Shown here in pieces: positions 11,630 through 22,774 of a stretch of 64,000 bases of DNA. The position numbers and the translations under genes were made by a program. Where the stretch lies: positions 186,001-250,000 of the forward strand of contig JACGCK010000007.1 in assembly GCA_014925825.1 (NCBI GenBank), read 5' to 3'. The DNA comes from Pholiota molesta. Taxonomy: Eukaryota; Basidiomycota; Agaricomycetes; Agaricales; Strophariaceae. How positions within the stretch are numbered: the stretch's first letter is position 1; the number at the start of each line of letters is the position of its first letter. The notes beneath the pieces are model-generated. The model saw nothing but the letters and a program-made list of their open reading frames with translations. It did not search any database and had not been told where the DNA came from.

Positions 11630-12360
11630 GATTATTCATGCTCCCTGCTGACGCGCGTTATTGCGCGAATGCCGGCTGTCTCTAGATACGGTTACGCCCC
11701 GCGCAGCCTCTGGGCAGCGGCCTTCGCCCGTAGGGATTGGTCTAGCGAATTGGACCCATCGTACTGTGACGCGATCCCTGGAGACAGTAGGATGGGCCGC
11801 GAGGACAAACCGGCCGATATTGAAGATCTCCATGAGAGATTGGCGGAGGACGACGCGTTGCTGCCCGTTGCGAAATGAGTATGCTAACCACTTCGATGAC
11901 TTGATCGACAAATATTTTCGAATGCGATTGATCTGTACATCTGTGCTTATTAAACACTCTCCAATTCGTGTTATAGAACTTGATGTGTGCTGGTACAAGA
12001 TGTTCCTGTAAGGTCCACAATAGCGCTGGGGTCGTTAGCCATGCATTGTCTTCGCAAGGTAAGCGATACGGATAGCGGACCTCCGATACCATTGATACAT
12101 CGAGCGTACAAGTAGATGTCATCGCACTCGGCGCTGCTTGCCTTTCTGATACCGATCGTGTCCACCCAACCGAGAGTGCGTGCGTGGTGGTCCGTGGAGC
12201 GTAGCAGTCTTGCTCAAGTCGACGAGCTTTCGGTGTCCTTCTGGCTTCTCGCCGCGCGAGGGACGTCTTGGTCTACTGAATCCATCTTGTGGATGGTAAG
12301 AATTCGAAAAGGATTCGAAACAGAGTGTAAGCATTAGTACTGCGTTGACCATGACTCACT
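11630..12360 (-). pseudogene. HET-domain (heterokaryon incompatibility) gene relic
   Basis: On the minus strand three typical HET-domain blocks appear in order but in shifting frames. They are a G-[HY]-[RQ]-KLVDL block near 12240, a GWVDTIGIRKASSAE block near 12160 (family consensus WVDTCCIDK-SSAEL), and WTLQEHLVPAHIKFYNTNWR near 12000. Frameshifts and stops separate them, so no intact protein is possible. HET domains mediate vegetative incompatibility or defence-type cell death in fungi. The relic converges tail to tail with family X copy 2, as in the other arm. Confidence 0.65.
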
Positions 12361-13138
12361 CAGTGCACCTTCCAAGCGTCGTTGACTAGGGGCATGCATT
12401 ACTCTGTGCTGCCAACGCGTACGCATTCGTCAGATGCGCGGTCAGACTGCAGTCATTCTTTTCGCACATTGTAATCGATCACACTTTCCTATGACAGCGA
12501 AACAAAGATGGATGGACTGGTGGCTTTTGCAATCGAACAACGATGGACTTGCCTAGGAACGAAAACGAACTGGCACATCAGGGCCACGCATGCACGCCTG
12601 GGCTGGCAAGATCCCGGAAGCAGCTCGAACGTTTGACAGGACACACCAAATGAATATGAATACATACTGTCATCCTCAACGAGGAGTTCCATGGCATTTA
12701 CCCTGCGTTTATCGTTACTCCATGATAGTTGAGTGTGTAGGGCTTACTTGTCAACGTCCGTCATACATGGAGACCTATTTGCATTGGGTAAAGCGATGCC
12801 GTTCAGTATATATTGCGAGTTGCGTGAAGGCTCCATGATTTATAAGGCGTGGCCGGTGCATGCACCTCCTAATATAAACAGCACACCAATGGTGCCACTG
12901 CCAGTCGTTATCCACGCATGTGCGCTATATTTGAAGTAGTACAAGCATACTCTGATGGGATATATCGAGTGGCTAGATGCCTACATTCTCGGCCTACGAC
13001 TCTATCTGGTATCGATGCATCGAAGGCGGAAGATAGGGCGCACGGCACCCGCATGAGCCGCCCGCTGCGCATCGCGGATGGCGACAGCGCCGGATGCCGC
13101 TGTCTGGGATATGCTTTATATAGGCCTCTCCAACCTAA
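12361..13138. other. Non-coding remainder of the left arm
   Basis: The stretch holds sequence shared with the other arm plus an unshared block (about 12470-12880). No gene is supported. Confidence 0.4.
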
Positions 13139-16085
13139 ATGCAGACGCTTCGAGTGACGTCAGATACGCCGATCGGCTGGGGTGTGGCAGGCAGGCAACG
13201 AGCTACCATTGGGCTCGCAGCATCGACGCTGCCCCCTCCTTCCTCCTCGCCCCCACAGAATGGCCGCAGACTGCCCCCCTACCCCAGCCGCGACCCCCTC
13301 CCCCTGGCGACGAAACCGCACTATGCCTACCCCCCGCCCGCCCCCGCGCAGCGGCACTGGCCGCGCGCCGTGTCCGCGCTCGCGCTGCGCATACAGCTGC
13401 AGCTGCGCCACCGCCTCGGCGTCACCGTCGCCCTCCCCGCCGTGCCCCTGCGCCTCTCTCTATCGCCGCCGTCGCCCTCCGCCCCCGCCGCCTGGCTGCC
13501 GGGCCCGCACCGCCTGCCGCACCTGCGCCGCCCGAGGCTCCGCCTAAGAGCGGTGGTGTATGCGGTGCTGCTGGTGCCCCCGCTGCTGCTCGCCCTCGTG
13601 CTCCTGTACGGCGGCGTGCCGCCGTCGTACGCGGACGTCTGGCAGCAGGAGAGGGCGCTTCCGCAACACCACTGGCGCTCGACGCACACACGGATATCCG
13701 GCGCGGAGAGGGGCGTGCGGAGTACGCCCCCAGCGGATGGCGAGGTACAGGAGACGTACCTGCGCTTCCCGGACCACGTCTGGGGCACGGCCTGAACAAC
13801 GTCCTGCAGGAAGCGTGCGTCCCTCTCTCGCTACTCATTCATCCTACTCATCCACCCCCCGTTGGCGCATATACCCACCAACCTCGAACACACAGCATCC
13901 TCACCACACACCTCACGCTCACCGCCTCCGCGCGCACGCCCGTCTTCGAGCCGTACACCTGGTCGCGCCTCCCCCTCCCGTACACGCTCTACGACTTCGC
14001 CCTCCGACCGACGCGCGTCCCGCTCAGCGCGTTCGTCGGCGGCGTCCTCGCGGGCGCTGCCGGCGTCGACGACGGTGATCCCGCCAGTACCAAGGATACG
14101 GATACGGATGCGGGTAATGCGACGCGGACGCGGCGCGCGGTGTCGGCGGCGTATTTCGAGCACGTCTGCGCGCCGAGCGAGGTCGTGGAGGTGGTGTATG
14201 GGCTCGCCGCGCCGGATGTGGACGATCATGGTATGTGCCGCATCCTTCCCTGGCTGGAGAACGCGTGTTGACGCCACCCCGCCTGCGCACGCACGAAGCC
14301 GCTGTGGCTGCAAACGCGTCCGTCCCTACCCTAAACCCCGATGCGGGCAAACGCGCGCCGTACACGTACACGTACCCGCACCCCGCGCCGGGCCCGCCCG
14401 CCGACGGGCGCGCGATCCTCGCGTGGTTCGCGCGGCGCCTGCAAGCGCCGGACGTCCGCGGCGCGCGGTGCGTCGTGGTGCGCGAGGACCCTGCGCGCGC
14501 GCGCGGGGCGCGGAGGGTGTTTGATGCTGAGTGAGTTTCCGTTTCGTTTTGTTTTGTTTCTTGTCCGCGCACCCACGATGGCCCGCCCACATTCGCCCAC
14601 CTACAATCGCCCGCCCGCCCGCCCACGTTCGGACGGATGGTGTCGTGCGTCCGTGCGTCCGTGCGTGCGTGGGGTGTGTATCGTGCTGTGCATTGCTAAC
14701 TGGGGTTTTTTTTTGTACGCAGGTTCTTCGGCGTGCAAGAGCGGATCGGGCCAGTGTTGGGCGAGGTGCTGGCGTCGCCGGTAATGAGGGGGTTCGCGTG
14801 GGCGCCGCTCGTGGACCGTGCGGTGAAGCGGAGCGTGCGGGGGGCGTTTGGGGCGCTTCTGCCTGATGACACAGACATGAACTCAAACTCAGCCACAAAC
14901 ACAAACATCAACTCGGAGAACAGCCCGCGTCTGGCGCGCAATACCACCCATCTAGAAGCAGGTAAAGACGAAAACCGCAAGGACGAGCAGGAGCAGAAGG
15001 CGAATAGCGCAGACAACAGCATGCTCCCCGGAGTGCTTGCGCTGCACCTGCGCCGCGGCGACTACGGGCGGCACTGCGTGCGCCTCGCGCGCTGGGGCGC
15101 GCCGTACCTCGGCGTGAACGCGGTGCTTGCTGACAAGTTTGATCCGGTCCGGACGCGCGGGGGTGCAGAGGCGGGCGAGGAGGATGCGGGTGGCAATGGC
15201 GAGAGGGGGGAAGAGGAAAGGGAGAAGGAAAGCGAGAGGTATTATCTGGAGCACTGCCTCCCGTCGATCGAGCAGGTCGTGCGGAGGCTCCGCGCCGTGC
15301 GCGCGGAGTACGAGGACGAGGACGAGGTGAACAAAACGTCGACGTTGACTTCCAATTCGCCTTCCTTGCATCTGGATTCTGTATCGCACAACAACACTCT
15401 CTCCACCACCACCGCGCATGCGCGGCAGGAGTGGAGGCTGCGGCACGTGTACGTCCTCACGAACGGGTGGCCCGCGTTCGTCGACGCGCTGCGCGGGGCG
15501 CTGCTCGCGGACGGGTGGGCAAGTGTGGTGGCGACGCCGGACCTGGCGGCTGCGCATCCCCGTCTGGCCTCTCCCGTTCCTAACCCCAATTCCAATTACA
15601 ACGCGCGTCCTAACCCCGACCCCGACGCCAACGCGCAGCCGAACTGGGGCGCGGGCGTGCTTGCGGATTTGTGGCGCTGGGCGGAATGGGGCCTACCAGT
15701 GGGATGGGGGCGCGGAGCCGGCGCGGGGCAGGTGCGGGAGGGGGATGGCGCGTTTGCGGGGCTGTCGAGGGAGGAGCAGGGTGTAGGTGTGGCGGTGGAC
15801 ATGGCGCTTGCGGTGCGCGCGGAGGTGTTCGTGGGGAACGGGGTGCGTCTTTTCCTCCTTCCTTGCTTCCTTCCTCCTTCTTTCGTTCCTTGCTTGCTTG
15901 CTTTCTTGCTTGCTTCCCTCCTCCCTTCTTCGCTTGTTTCCTTGCTTGCTTCCTTGCTTCCTGTCGTCGGTGTGCCGCGTGCTAACTTCTGATCGGGTGT
16001 GGGCTAGTTTTCGAGTCTGTCGGCAAACATGGTGCTGCTGCGGATGGCGCGCGGGGTGGGGGGCGGGGCGAATCGGCTGCTGTGA
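13139..16085 (+). pseudogene. O-fucosyltransferase-like glycosyltransferase with one frameshift
   Basis: This is a GC-rich basidiomycete glycosyltransferase of type II topology. The N-terminal cytosolic part is Pro-rich. A signal anchor (VVYAVLLVPPLLLALVLLYG, about 13551-13612) is followed by GVPPSYADVW. Lumenal motifs are VFEPYTWSRLPLPYTLYDFA, LHLRRGDYGRHC (the H-x-R-R-G-D motif of O-fucosyltransferase-type enzymes), ADKFDP, YVLTNGWPAF and a terminal FSSLSANMVLLRMARG. Introns read as 13815-13895, 14231-14298, 14531-14722 and 15843-16007. Near 13788 the frame breaks: DHVWGT continues as GLNNVLQEA only if one more G is present in the GGC run, otherwise TGA follows at once. One missing base therefore inactivates it, or the base is a sequencing error. 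Acidic and low-complexity inserts lie around 14880-15240 and 15540-15640. Confidence 0.75.
15846..15962. repeat. Pyrimidine tetranucleotide repeat in an intron
   Basis: The last intron of the glycosyltransferase is dominated by imperfect CTTC and CTTG units before a GCTAAC branch site at about 15980. Confidence 0.7.
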
Positions 16086-16543
16086 CCCGGGCGCGGGGTG
16101 GGCGGGTTCTTGGGGATGGTGATGATGCGCGGTTGACGTCGGACTTCCTTTATTTTATTCGTGTGGGCAAAGTGTGTCGTTTGTGTAGAATTTTCCTTGC
16201 TGTGTAGTTCGGTTTCTGGACTTGGTTTTGATGTATGTATGTATGTTATTGTATGAATCGCGAGGGGCAATGTGGTGCTGGCATTTCGGAACGCTGAGCA
16301 TGTGGCGGCGGAGGTTGTTCGGGTTGGTGGTATCCTAGAAATAGCTCGAAAGGCGCAAGGATTTTTAGGGCCGGGGTGAATGCTATGTAAGAATGGTTGA
16401 GAGGATATAATATAACAGAGAATAAGAACAAGGGTACTCAAAGACACATCAATAAATTGTTGGAACTTGCTATCACAAGAACGGCGGTCGATGTCAAGTC
16501 GATGTTCAGGTTGTGGAAAGAAAGGTGATCGTGACATGTCAAT
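16086..16543. other. Intergenic stretch
   Basis: This lies between the glycosyltransferase stop and the transposon end. I see no gene. Confidence 0.4.
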
Positions 16544-16808
16544 AGGGTGTTTCACGATAGCATAAGTTGACCCAACTTGGCTTCAACTTGACCTGCAAAT
16601 TGACCCCAACTTGGTGTCCAACTTGAGCTCAACTTGACCAAGTTGCACGCTCAAGTTGAGGATTCTATTGTGAAACACCCAGACCTATATTTGACCTATG
16701 TACGACTTCGAGTACCAACTTAGCACGTCAGATATAGGGTACCTGGCCCCCCAAATAAAATATATTCCTCTTTCCCCCCTACTTCCATCATCCATATACT
16801 GGCAGACC

Positions 16809-18297
16809 ATGCCCACTCTTTCAGAACGCCAGGCATTCATACGTGCGATTCTCCTTGCTTCTGATGAAGAAGCAAAGCTATACTTGAAAAATCTCGAGAC
16901 CGACGCCGACTTTCTCGACGATCTCGACGACATCGAAGCCACTGCTTTGAGCGATGATCACTCAAATTCTTCCTCCAGTTCCTCCAGCTCCTCCAGCTAC
17001 TCTTCCTCCAGCTCATCGTCCTCATCCTCGTCATCTGAATCAGATGGAATGGATGATTCCAGCAGCAGTACCACAGACTCAGAGGATGAAGCCTACTATG
17101 CAAACATGACTCACTATTCCAACCTCCTCGATGCCATACTTGCAACCCGCATTCTCAATCACAACAAGCCAATCCCTAAACAATCCCAACTATACCTCGT
17201 CCTCGTGGAATACAAGACAGATCATCCCAAACGCTTCCGTCGCAATCTCCGTGTCCTCCCTTCCTCATTTGATGCACTTGTCTGTCGCATCGAAAATCAC
17301 CCCGTTTTCACCAATAAATCACACCGGGTGCAATTCCCGATTGACGTCCAGCTCGCTATTGCGCTTTTTCGTTTCGGACATGATGGAAATGCGGCCTCGG
17401 TGGAGGCTGTTGCGCAGTGGGCCGGTGTTAGTGCAGGGATGGTTGTAAAAGCAACTCGGCGTGTAATCATCGCGTTATTGGCTCTACATGACTCTGTTAT
17501 TCGATGGCCCACAGAGGAGGAGAAAGAAGAAGCAAAGGCTTGGGTTGAGGAGATGTCATGTCCTGCATGGCGCGATGGATTTTGCATGGTTGATGGAACA
17601 CTGATTCCGCTTTTCGAGAAGCCCGGGTACCATGGGGAGGCTTACTTCGATAGAAAAGCTTATCACTCTCCCCAATCTTCGCATCATCGATTACGTTGTT
17701 GGCCACTGTGGTAGCGCCCATGATGCCACTGTCTTCCGTGCATCCCGTACATATGCCAATAGTCCATATCTCTTCGAAGATGGTCAGTGGATTTGGGCAG
17801 ATTCTGCATATGCACTCGATTCTTGGTGTGTCACCCCTTATAAGAAACCGCTCTCAAATTTGCCGGAAAACAAGAAGTTTAATTATCATTTGTCCCGGGT
17901 ACATAAACCATCTCCTTGCTATTCTATGATTTTACCAATAACAGTGATCATATAGGTCCGCGTGAAATCTGAGCATGCGATGGGATACATAAAAGGTCGT
18001 GTTTGCTCTCTACGTGGTCTCCGTCAACAGATTGATGATGCAGTTGACCATGCGAGAGCAGTCGCATGGATCAAGGCATGTATTGTTCTCCATACTCTTG
18101 TTTTCATTATCGAAAATGGTAGCGAAGACCCTGAATTTGTTCAAGAGCTTATGGAGGATGGTCGTGAAGTTAATCTTGGGGTTATAACAGAGAATGATAT
18201 CATAGCAGAGGCTGCAAGAGAAACACGGGGTCAAAGAATGCGTGAACAATTAAAACAGGATTTATTTAATTCGGAGCACATAGACTATATACTCTAG
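16809..18297 (+). pseudogene. Harbinger-type DDE transposase, frameshifted
   Basis: This matches the DDE_Tnp_4 (PIF/Harbinger) endonuclease family, which cuts and rejoins transposon ends in the nucleus. The start MPTLSERQAF at 16809 is preferred over an ATG at 16698. A Ser-rich tract (about 16963-17070) precedes the helical DNA-binding region (QWAGVSAGMVVKATRR). Catalytic acidic residues are visible: D in FCMVDGTLIPL (about 17597), D in GHCGSAHDATVF and in WIWADSAYAL, and E in VKSEHAMGYIKGR. A 57-nt intron lies at 17899-17955. Near 17653 the frame shifts between YFDRK and LITLPNLRIIDY, where a few codons expected in the family are also missing. The stop at 18295-18297 abuts the stop of the opposite gene. 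Confidence 0.8.
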
Positions 18298-19902
18298 CTA
18301 CGCATCATACATATTAGGATAAGAATAGGCATCCATTGAACTTGAAGAACTAGCAGGGTACATCACATCATCTGAATTGTAGCTGCCATTTTGAAGAGAC
18401 GCTGTAAAAGCAGGTGCCGTGGTAAAGCCAGACTCCGCCGTGAATCCAGATTCTATCACAACTTCATCAGCATTGAAGGCGGTGAGAGGTGCTCGTTGGA
18501 TTGGAATCGCAGATGCTGCACCAGCTTGAATGCGTGCAAGCTCGACACGAAGCTTCATCTCTTCAATACGCGCCTGGCGATCTGCCTCAGCAGCTCGAAG
18601 TTGGACTTCAGCCGCTCGTTGTTGGACTTCGGCCACTCGTTGAGGTGCACCATACTTGTATTCGTACTTGTACCGTTTGTTCTTCGCATTTATCAGCTTG
18701 AGCTCATGGTCCATCTCATGCTTACGAGCAAGGCGCGCAGTTTCGTTGGTGCGGTTTTCATTGAATCGTTCGAGAGGGGTTGTTTTGGGCACCTGTTTGG
18801 AAACACTAGCATTCGCCTTCGCAAGGCCTGCATCACGGCCCCAAGAGAGGCTGCTGGCTTTGAATCTTGGATGCCCTTAGGAGCTTTTGTGCGCGTTGAC
18901 TTCACAGGGGGTGGTATCGGTTTAGGAGCCTCTACAGCAGGGAGTGGAATGTTTACAGGAGGCGGTGGAGAGGGGGCCCACTAAAGGTAAATCATCAGTC
19001 AAGTACATAATAGAATCAAGCTGAACATACATCAGATACGAGTTGATCTTCCTCTTCATCGTCCTCTTCTTCATTTCCCTTTTCTCCATCCAAATCACTG
19101 TTGATGCCGGCATCTGCTTGATGTCCATCTTGATCCAAATCGTTGTGAAGTGGGCTAGGCTCTCTGTCCGAGGGAGGGTTTTCATCGAACAATGCAGATG
19201 CTTCGGCGGCATGATCAAGGCCAGGAGTGGAGGTGGTGACGGAAATGGGGTTGTAATTTGGGAGCTCACGCCAGAAGGAATGAAGTTCCTTCCACCATGG
19301 CCAGGTAGAACAGATCCTGTCTATATCAAATGGATGAGACACGAATGTACTGAATCATCTTCTAAAAAATTTACTCACCGACCAGATTTGCGAGTTCAGA
19401 GCCTGGGGTAACGTCTTCTGGGGATAGACCCGCTCCAGTGCTTCCTAGCTCTTTCAAATGCTTCGAGTATTCGCTTTTTAACCTGGAAAATGTTAGATGA
19501 TAGCTATAAGTCCAACAAAAGAACCTACCTCCGAAGACGCGTCTCTACTGAGACGGCAAACCTTTTTGAATCTAACGCGTAGAATTCCATCTGGCCCGGC
19601 ATTTCTCCAAAGAGCGCCTTAGCCAGGGTGCCATACATCTGATTTTTCCCTTCCTTCCCGACAACTTTTGCTCGTCCATTTTTTGTAGCATCCGCAGTGG
19701 AATCTGAGAAAAGCTTGGTACGGAACGAGGAATGAGTGGTTAGATAGGCGATCAGGGACCAGGTCCAGTCAGGATTCTTTGACCATTCAATCTTGGGAGG
19801 GCGTGTAGAAGAGGCAGGAGGGGGATCTGGCTCGGAGGGAGGTGTGGCAGTAGATGGTGGTGGTGGTGGGACGATGGCGGTGGCGCGCTTGGTTCTTCCC
19901 AT
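18298..19902 (-). pseudogene. Harbinger second gene, Myb/SANT-like DNA-binding protein
   Basis: The start at 19902 (MGRTKRATAI) avoids translating the terminal repeat. Exons read 19902-19529, 19482-19379, 19320-19031 and from 18980 on. The N-terminal domain, WSKNPDWTWSLIAYL to KLFSDSTADA to MYGTLAKALF, resembles the SANT/Myb-like partner protein that fungal Harbinger elements encode and that helps the transposase bind DNA. A Glu/Asp-rich stretch follows (about 19040-19080), then a charged coiled coil rich in AEVQ and RAAE repeats (about 18560-18650). Around 18830 the reading frame must change to join ASLG to RDAGLAKANA, so a small indel has probably inactivated it. Confidence 0.65.
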
Positions 19903-20841
19903 TTCGGAAATTCTTCTCACGAATGTCGTCGGTGAGAGAACAGATGGTAAGTTGGAAGACTGAGTTGGAGGGCAAAGTTGGGACTCAAGTCGACGTGCAA
20001 ATCGTGGTCCAGAGCACGATTTGCCGTCCAACTCGAAAATTTGATCCAACTTGAAGTCCCGACTTGAATCCCAACTTGATCCAAGTTGTGACCCAAGTTG
20101 TGACCCAAGTTGGGCCAACTTAATCTATCGTGAAACACCCTAATGTTAATGTCGCGTAACTTGACGCGCTGGAGGTCACCCACTTCGACTTGTGTTCGAC
20201 ACGCTCGGCGCTCGCGTCCCTCTCGCTCCTTTCGCCAACTTGACCTGCTTCGCACTCTACCATTCACGTTATGGGTTTATATTCGACGCGTACATATGTG
20301 CCCAGATCGACTTTGGGAGAGAGGCGCGTGATGCGTTTTTTATGACAAGCTACTTACTAGGCTACTAGCAAAAGGATGTACTACGGTTTGTTGTTTCTAC
20401 TCCAGACGTCGACAGAACCCCGCCGCAGAGACCGTCATACGGCTTCTCCCTGGATCGATGCGATTCGCGATGCGCAGCGGGCGGCCCATGCTTGCGCCCT
20501 ATCTTCCGCCTTCGACACATCGAGTGCATCCTTAGAGGCATAGGCTGAGAATGTAGATATTTAGCCACTTAGAGCATATTTATATACTTCATATATAGTG
20601 CACATGTGTGGATAACGACTGGCAGTGGCGCTCTTGTAGTACCGGCCGTTGTACGAGGTGCATACACGGAACCCGTCATTCCGGAAGCAATCGACAGGAG
20701 ACCGATCCCCATGGGCTCAGGCCACTGCGCAGGGCGCGGCGACGGAGAGGGTGGCGGCGCCGGTGTGGGATCGTAAAGAATGACTGCAGTGTGACCGCAC
20801 ATCCATGCGTGTTGGCAGCACAGGAGAATGCAGGCCGCTAA

Positions 20842-21530
20842 TTGACAACGTTTCGGAAGGTGCATCGAGCGAGTCATAATCAACGCAATACTTATGCTTA
20901 CACTTCGCACTTGGTTTCGTTTACTGTCCACAAGATAGATTCAGTAGACGGAGACATTCCTCGGCGAGAAGCCAGAAGGATATCAAAAGCTCGTCGACTT
21001 ACGCTCAACCACGGACGTAGTCTCGGCTGGGTGGATATGATCTGCATCAACAAGGTAAGCAGCGCCGACCTCGATGAATCATGAATCTATTTGTACGCTC
21101 GATGTATCAACGGTATCGGAGGTCTGCTATCCGTATCGCTTACCTTGCGAAGACCACGCATGGCTAGCGACCCCAACGCTAGTGTACTCGCGGGTGGACC
21201 TTACAGGAACGCCTTGTACCAGCACACACCAAGTTTCATAACACGAATTGGAAAGCGTTTAATGAGCAGATGTACAGATAAATCGCATCCGAAATTACTT
21301 GTCGATCGAGTCATCGAAGTGGGTAGTATGCCCATTTCGCAACGGGCAGCAACGCGCGAGGAGGACGCTGCCAATCTCTCATGGAGATCTTCAACATCGG
21401 CTCCGAGTCGTTCGTCCTCGCAGCCCATCCTACTATCTCCAGGGATCGCGTCGCACTATGTTGGGCCCGACTTGCTAGACCGATCCGTATGGACGAAGGC
21501 CGCTGCCCAGAGACTGCGCGGGGCGTAACA
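20842..21530 (+). pseudogene. HET-domain gene relic, right arm
   Basis: The plus strand reads a HET-like block: DGDIPRREARR, then LGWVDMICINKVSSADLDES ending in a stop at 21082-21084, then a block near 21230 related to the KFYNTNW[RK] motif of the left arm in a shifted frame. A GTAAGC donor-like site follows the INK codons. Multiple breaks make it non-functional. It converges on family X copy 3, the same arrangement as in the left arm. Confidence 0.6.
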
Positions 21531-21600
21531 GTATCTAAAGACAGATTCGCGCAATAACTCGCGTCAGCAGCCAGCATGAATAATCCTCGCGCACGCTGCA

Positions 21601-22774
21601 TCACGCCCACGTCATCTTTGCGAGCGCGAGAAGGTCCTCCGCCATCGGCTGGCGCTGTAGTGGGATGGCCAGCGCACAGAGCCGTCCATAAAGCATTCGT
21701 TGTAAGAGAGTGCCCGGGACAGGCACAGGGGGAGGGGGACCGTGTCGTAGCCCGGAAGCACAGCAATAGGGTCAACGACATCGAGCACACGGACAACGAG
21801 TGTCGGCCCGCGCTTTTTGTGTTCGCGGAGAGTGGAGAGTTCAAACCGGACCTTGATGGTGCCTACAGAGAGCGGGATCAGCACGAGAGCGTGGACGCGA
21901 AGATGGAATGCCTGACCCGTCAATGGAAAGAAGGTACCACCGGTCCCCACCGCGAATGCTTTCCGCGGAAAGAGCAGCCGGACCACCTTCGCGCGCGTAA
22001 CGTACGTAAGGTGATGCTTTTGGTGGGCGAGATCTAGATAAAACGAGTCCGACAGGTGGACCTGGTATCGTCCAGTTTTGTTCGCGATGTCCAATTTGTC
22101 GATATCAGCGATGAGTGCCTCGCTGATCAGCTGGTCCGCGCGGGAGAGTGCCAGCAAGGCTTTAAGTTTATTATGTTTGACCAGCTCCAGCACCTTCGGG
22201 CCCCACACGTCGCCATGCGTGCCCAGCAGGTCTCGGCCACTCTTGAACTCCGCCGCGCTCTCGCAAATCCGGAAGCGCACCCCCGCATAGAGTTCGGGCC
22301 CCTCTGCGGGACTATAGTAGTAAAAGACGCCTTTTGTGCCCTCAGGAAAAGGTGTCTGAATACGGCGGCCTCCCGGATATTCGTATTCATACAAACAGCG
22401 CAGCTGGGGTCCGTCGATGAGCGTGCGCACGTAGGGCTCCACCTTCCCCGACAGATCGATCGCCTCCTGGCCCACTGCCTCCAGGCGCTCGGGGCAGAGC
22501 GTGCGCAGCTTAAAGACGGACGAGACATACGGGCGTCGCATGACACGTGTCCCTTTCGACGTCTACTAGTAGGGGAGAATCAACGGACTGTGCGGCATGC
22601 ACTGAACGGGGAGAAACGCACTGCAAGCATCCGGGTTCCTAAGGGTGACATAGGTACCTTTAAGGCATGTGCAGATGCTATGGAGCACCATGAATTCACC
22701 GCTGGCGCAGGACGAAGCTTGAGCTGATGGAAGGACCGAGAGAGGCCCGAACGCAATTCCTGCAGGCTAAGCAT
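21601..22774 (-). pseudogene. Family X copy 3, diverged and frameshifted
   Basis: Exon 1 is 22774-22622 (MLSLQELRSG), the intron is 22621-22563 (GTGCGT donor, TAG acceptor), and exon 2 begins at 22562. The protein aligns with copy 2 throughout, for example LRTLCPERLEAVGQEAIDLS, YPEGTKGVFYYYSPAEGPEL and HKKRGPTLVVRVLDVVDPIA, but is clearly more diverged than copy 1. In the C-rich run near 21735 the frame shifts. The conserved ending (VPGTLLQRM to AEDLLALAK) continues in the next frame to a stop at 21601, whereas the open frame itself runs to 21612 with an unrelated tail. Confidence 0.65.

Larger units (their letters stand above)
10207..13077. repeat. Left arm of a large imperfect inverted duplication
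   Basis: This stretch is matched in reverse orientation by about 20467-23027. Landmarks seen in both arms are the CACGTG-containing leader, family X, a HET-domain relic facing it, TGCAGTCATTCTTT, GCCACTGCCAGTCGTTATCC and CCGCCCGCTGCGCATCGCG at the inner edge. The left arm carries roughly 400 extra bases (about 12470-12880) that the right arm lacks. Divergence between arms is much greater than between family X copies 1 and 2. Confidence 0.7.
16544..20141. mobile_element. PIF/Harbinger-like DNA transposon with two genes
   Basis: The outer ends are inverted copies reading AGGGTGTTTCACGATAG inward, followed on both sides by AAGTTG[A/G]CCCAACTTGG and many further AACTTG/CAAGTT repeats that could bind transposase. 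Flanks show AAT on both sides (16541-16543 and 20142-20144), or TA if the terminal A/T is not counted. Inside are a DDE transposase and a convergent DNA-binding-type gene, the two-gene layout known for Harbinger elements. Both genes carry frame breaks, so this copy looks inactive. At the left end, 16544-16680 is by itself bounded by inverted ends. Confidence 0.75.

Noticed and set aside
13078..14271. Long open frame across the GC-rich region, read as one protein
   Set aside because: Up to about 13788 the conserved glycosyltransferase sequence, including the membrane anchor, lies in another frame. The long frame is Ala/Pro/Arg-rich shadow there and real only afterwards.
14024..14904. Several open frames on the minus strand opposite the glycosyltransferase
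   Set aside because: They are rich in Arg/Ala/Pro as expected for antisense of GC-rich coding DNA and have no recognisable motif.
19903..20118. N-terminal extension of the SANT-like protein (repeated QLGS)
   Set aside because: It is a translation of the transposon's terminal AACTTG repeat field; the downstream Met at 19902 is the likelier start.
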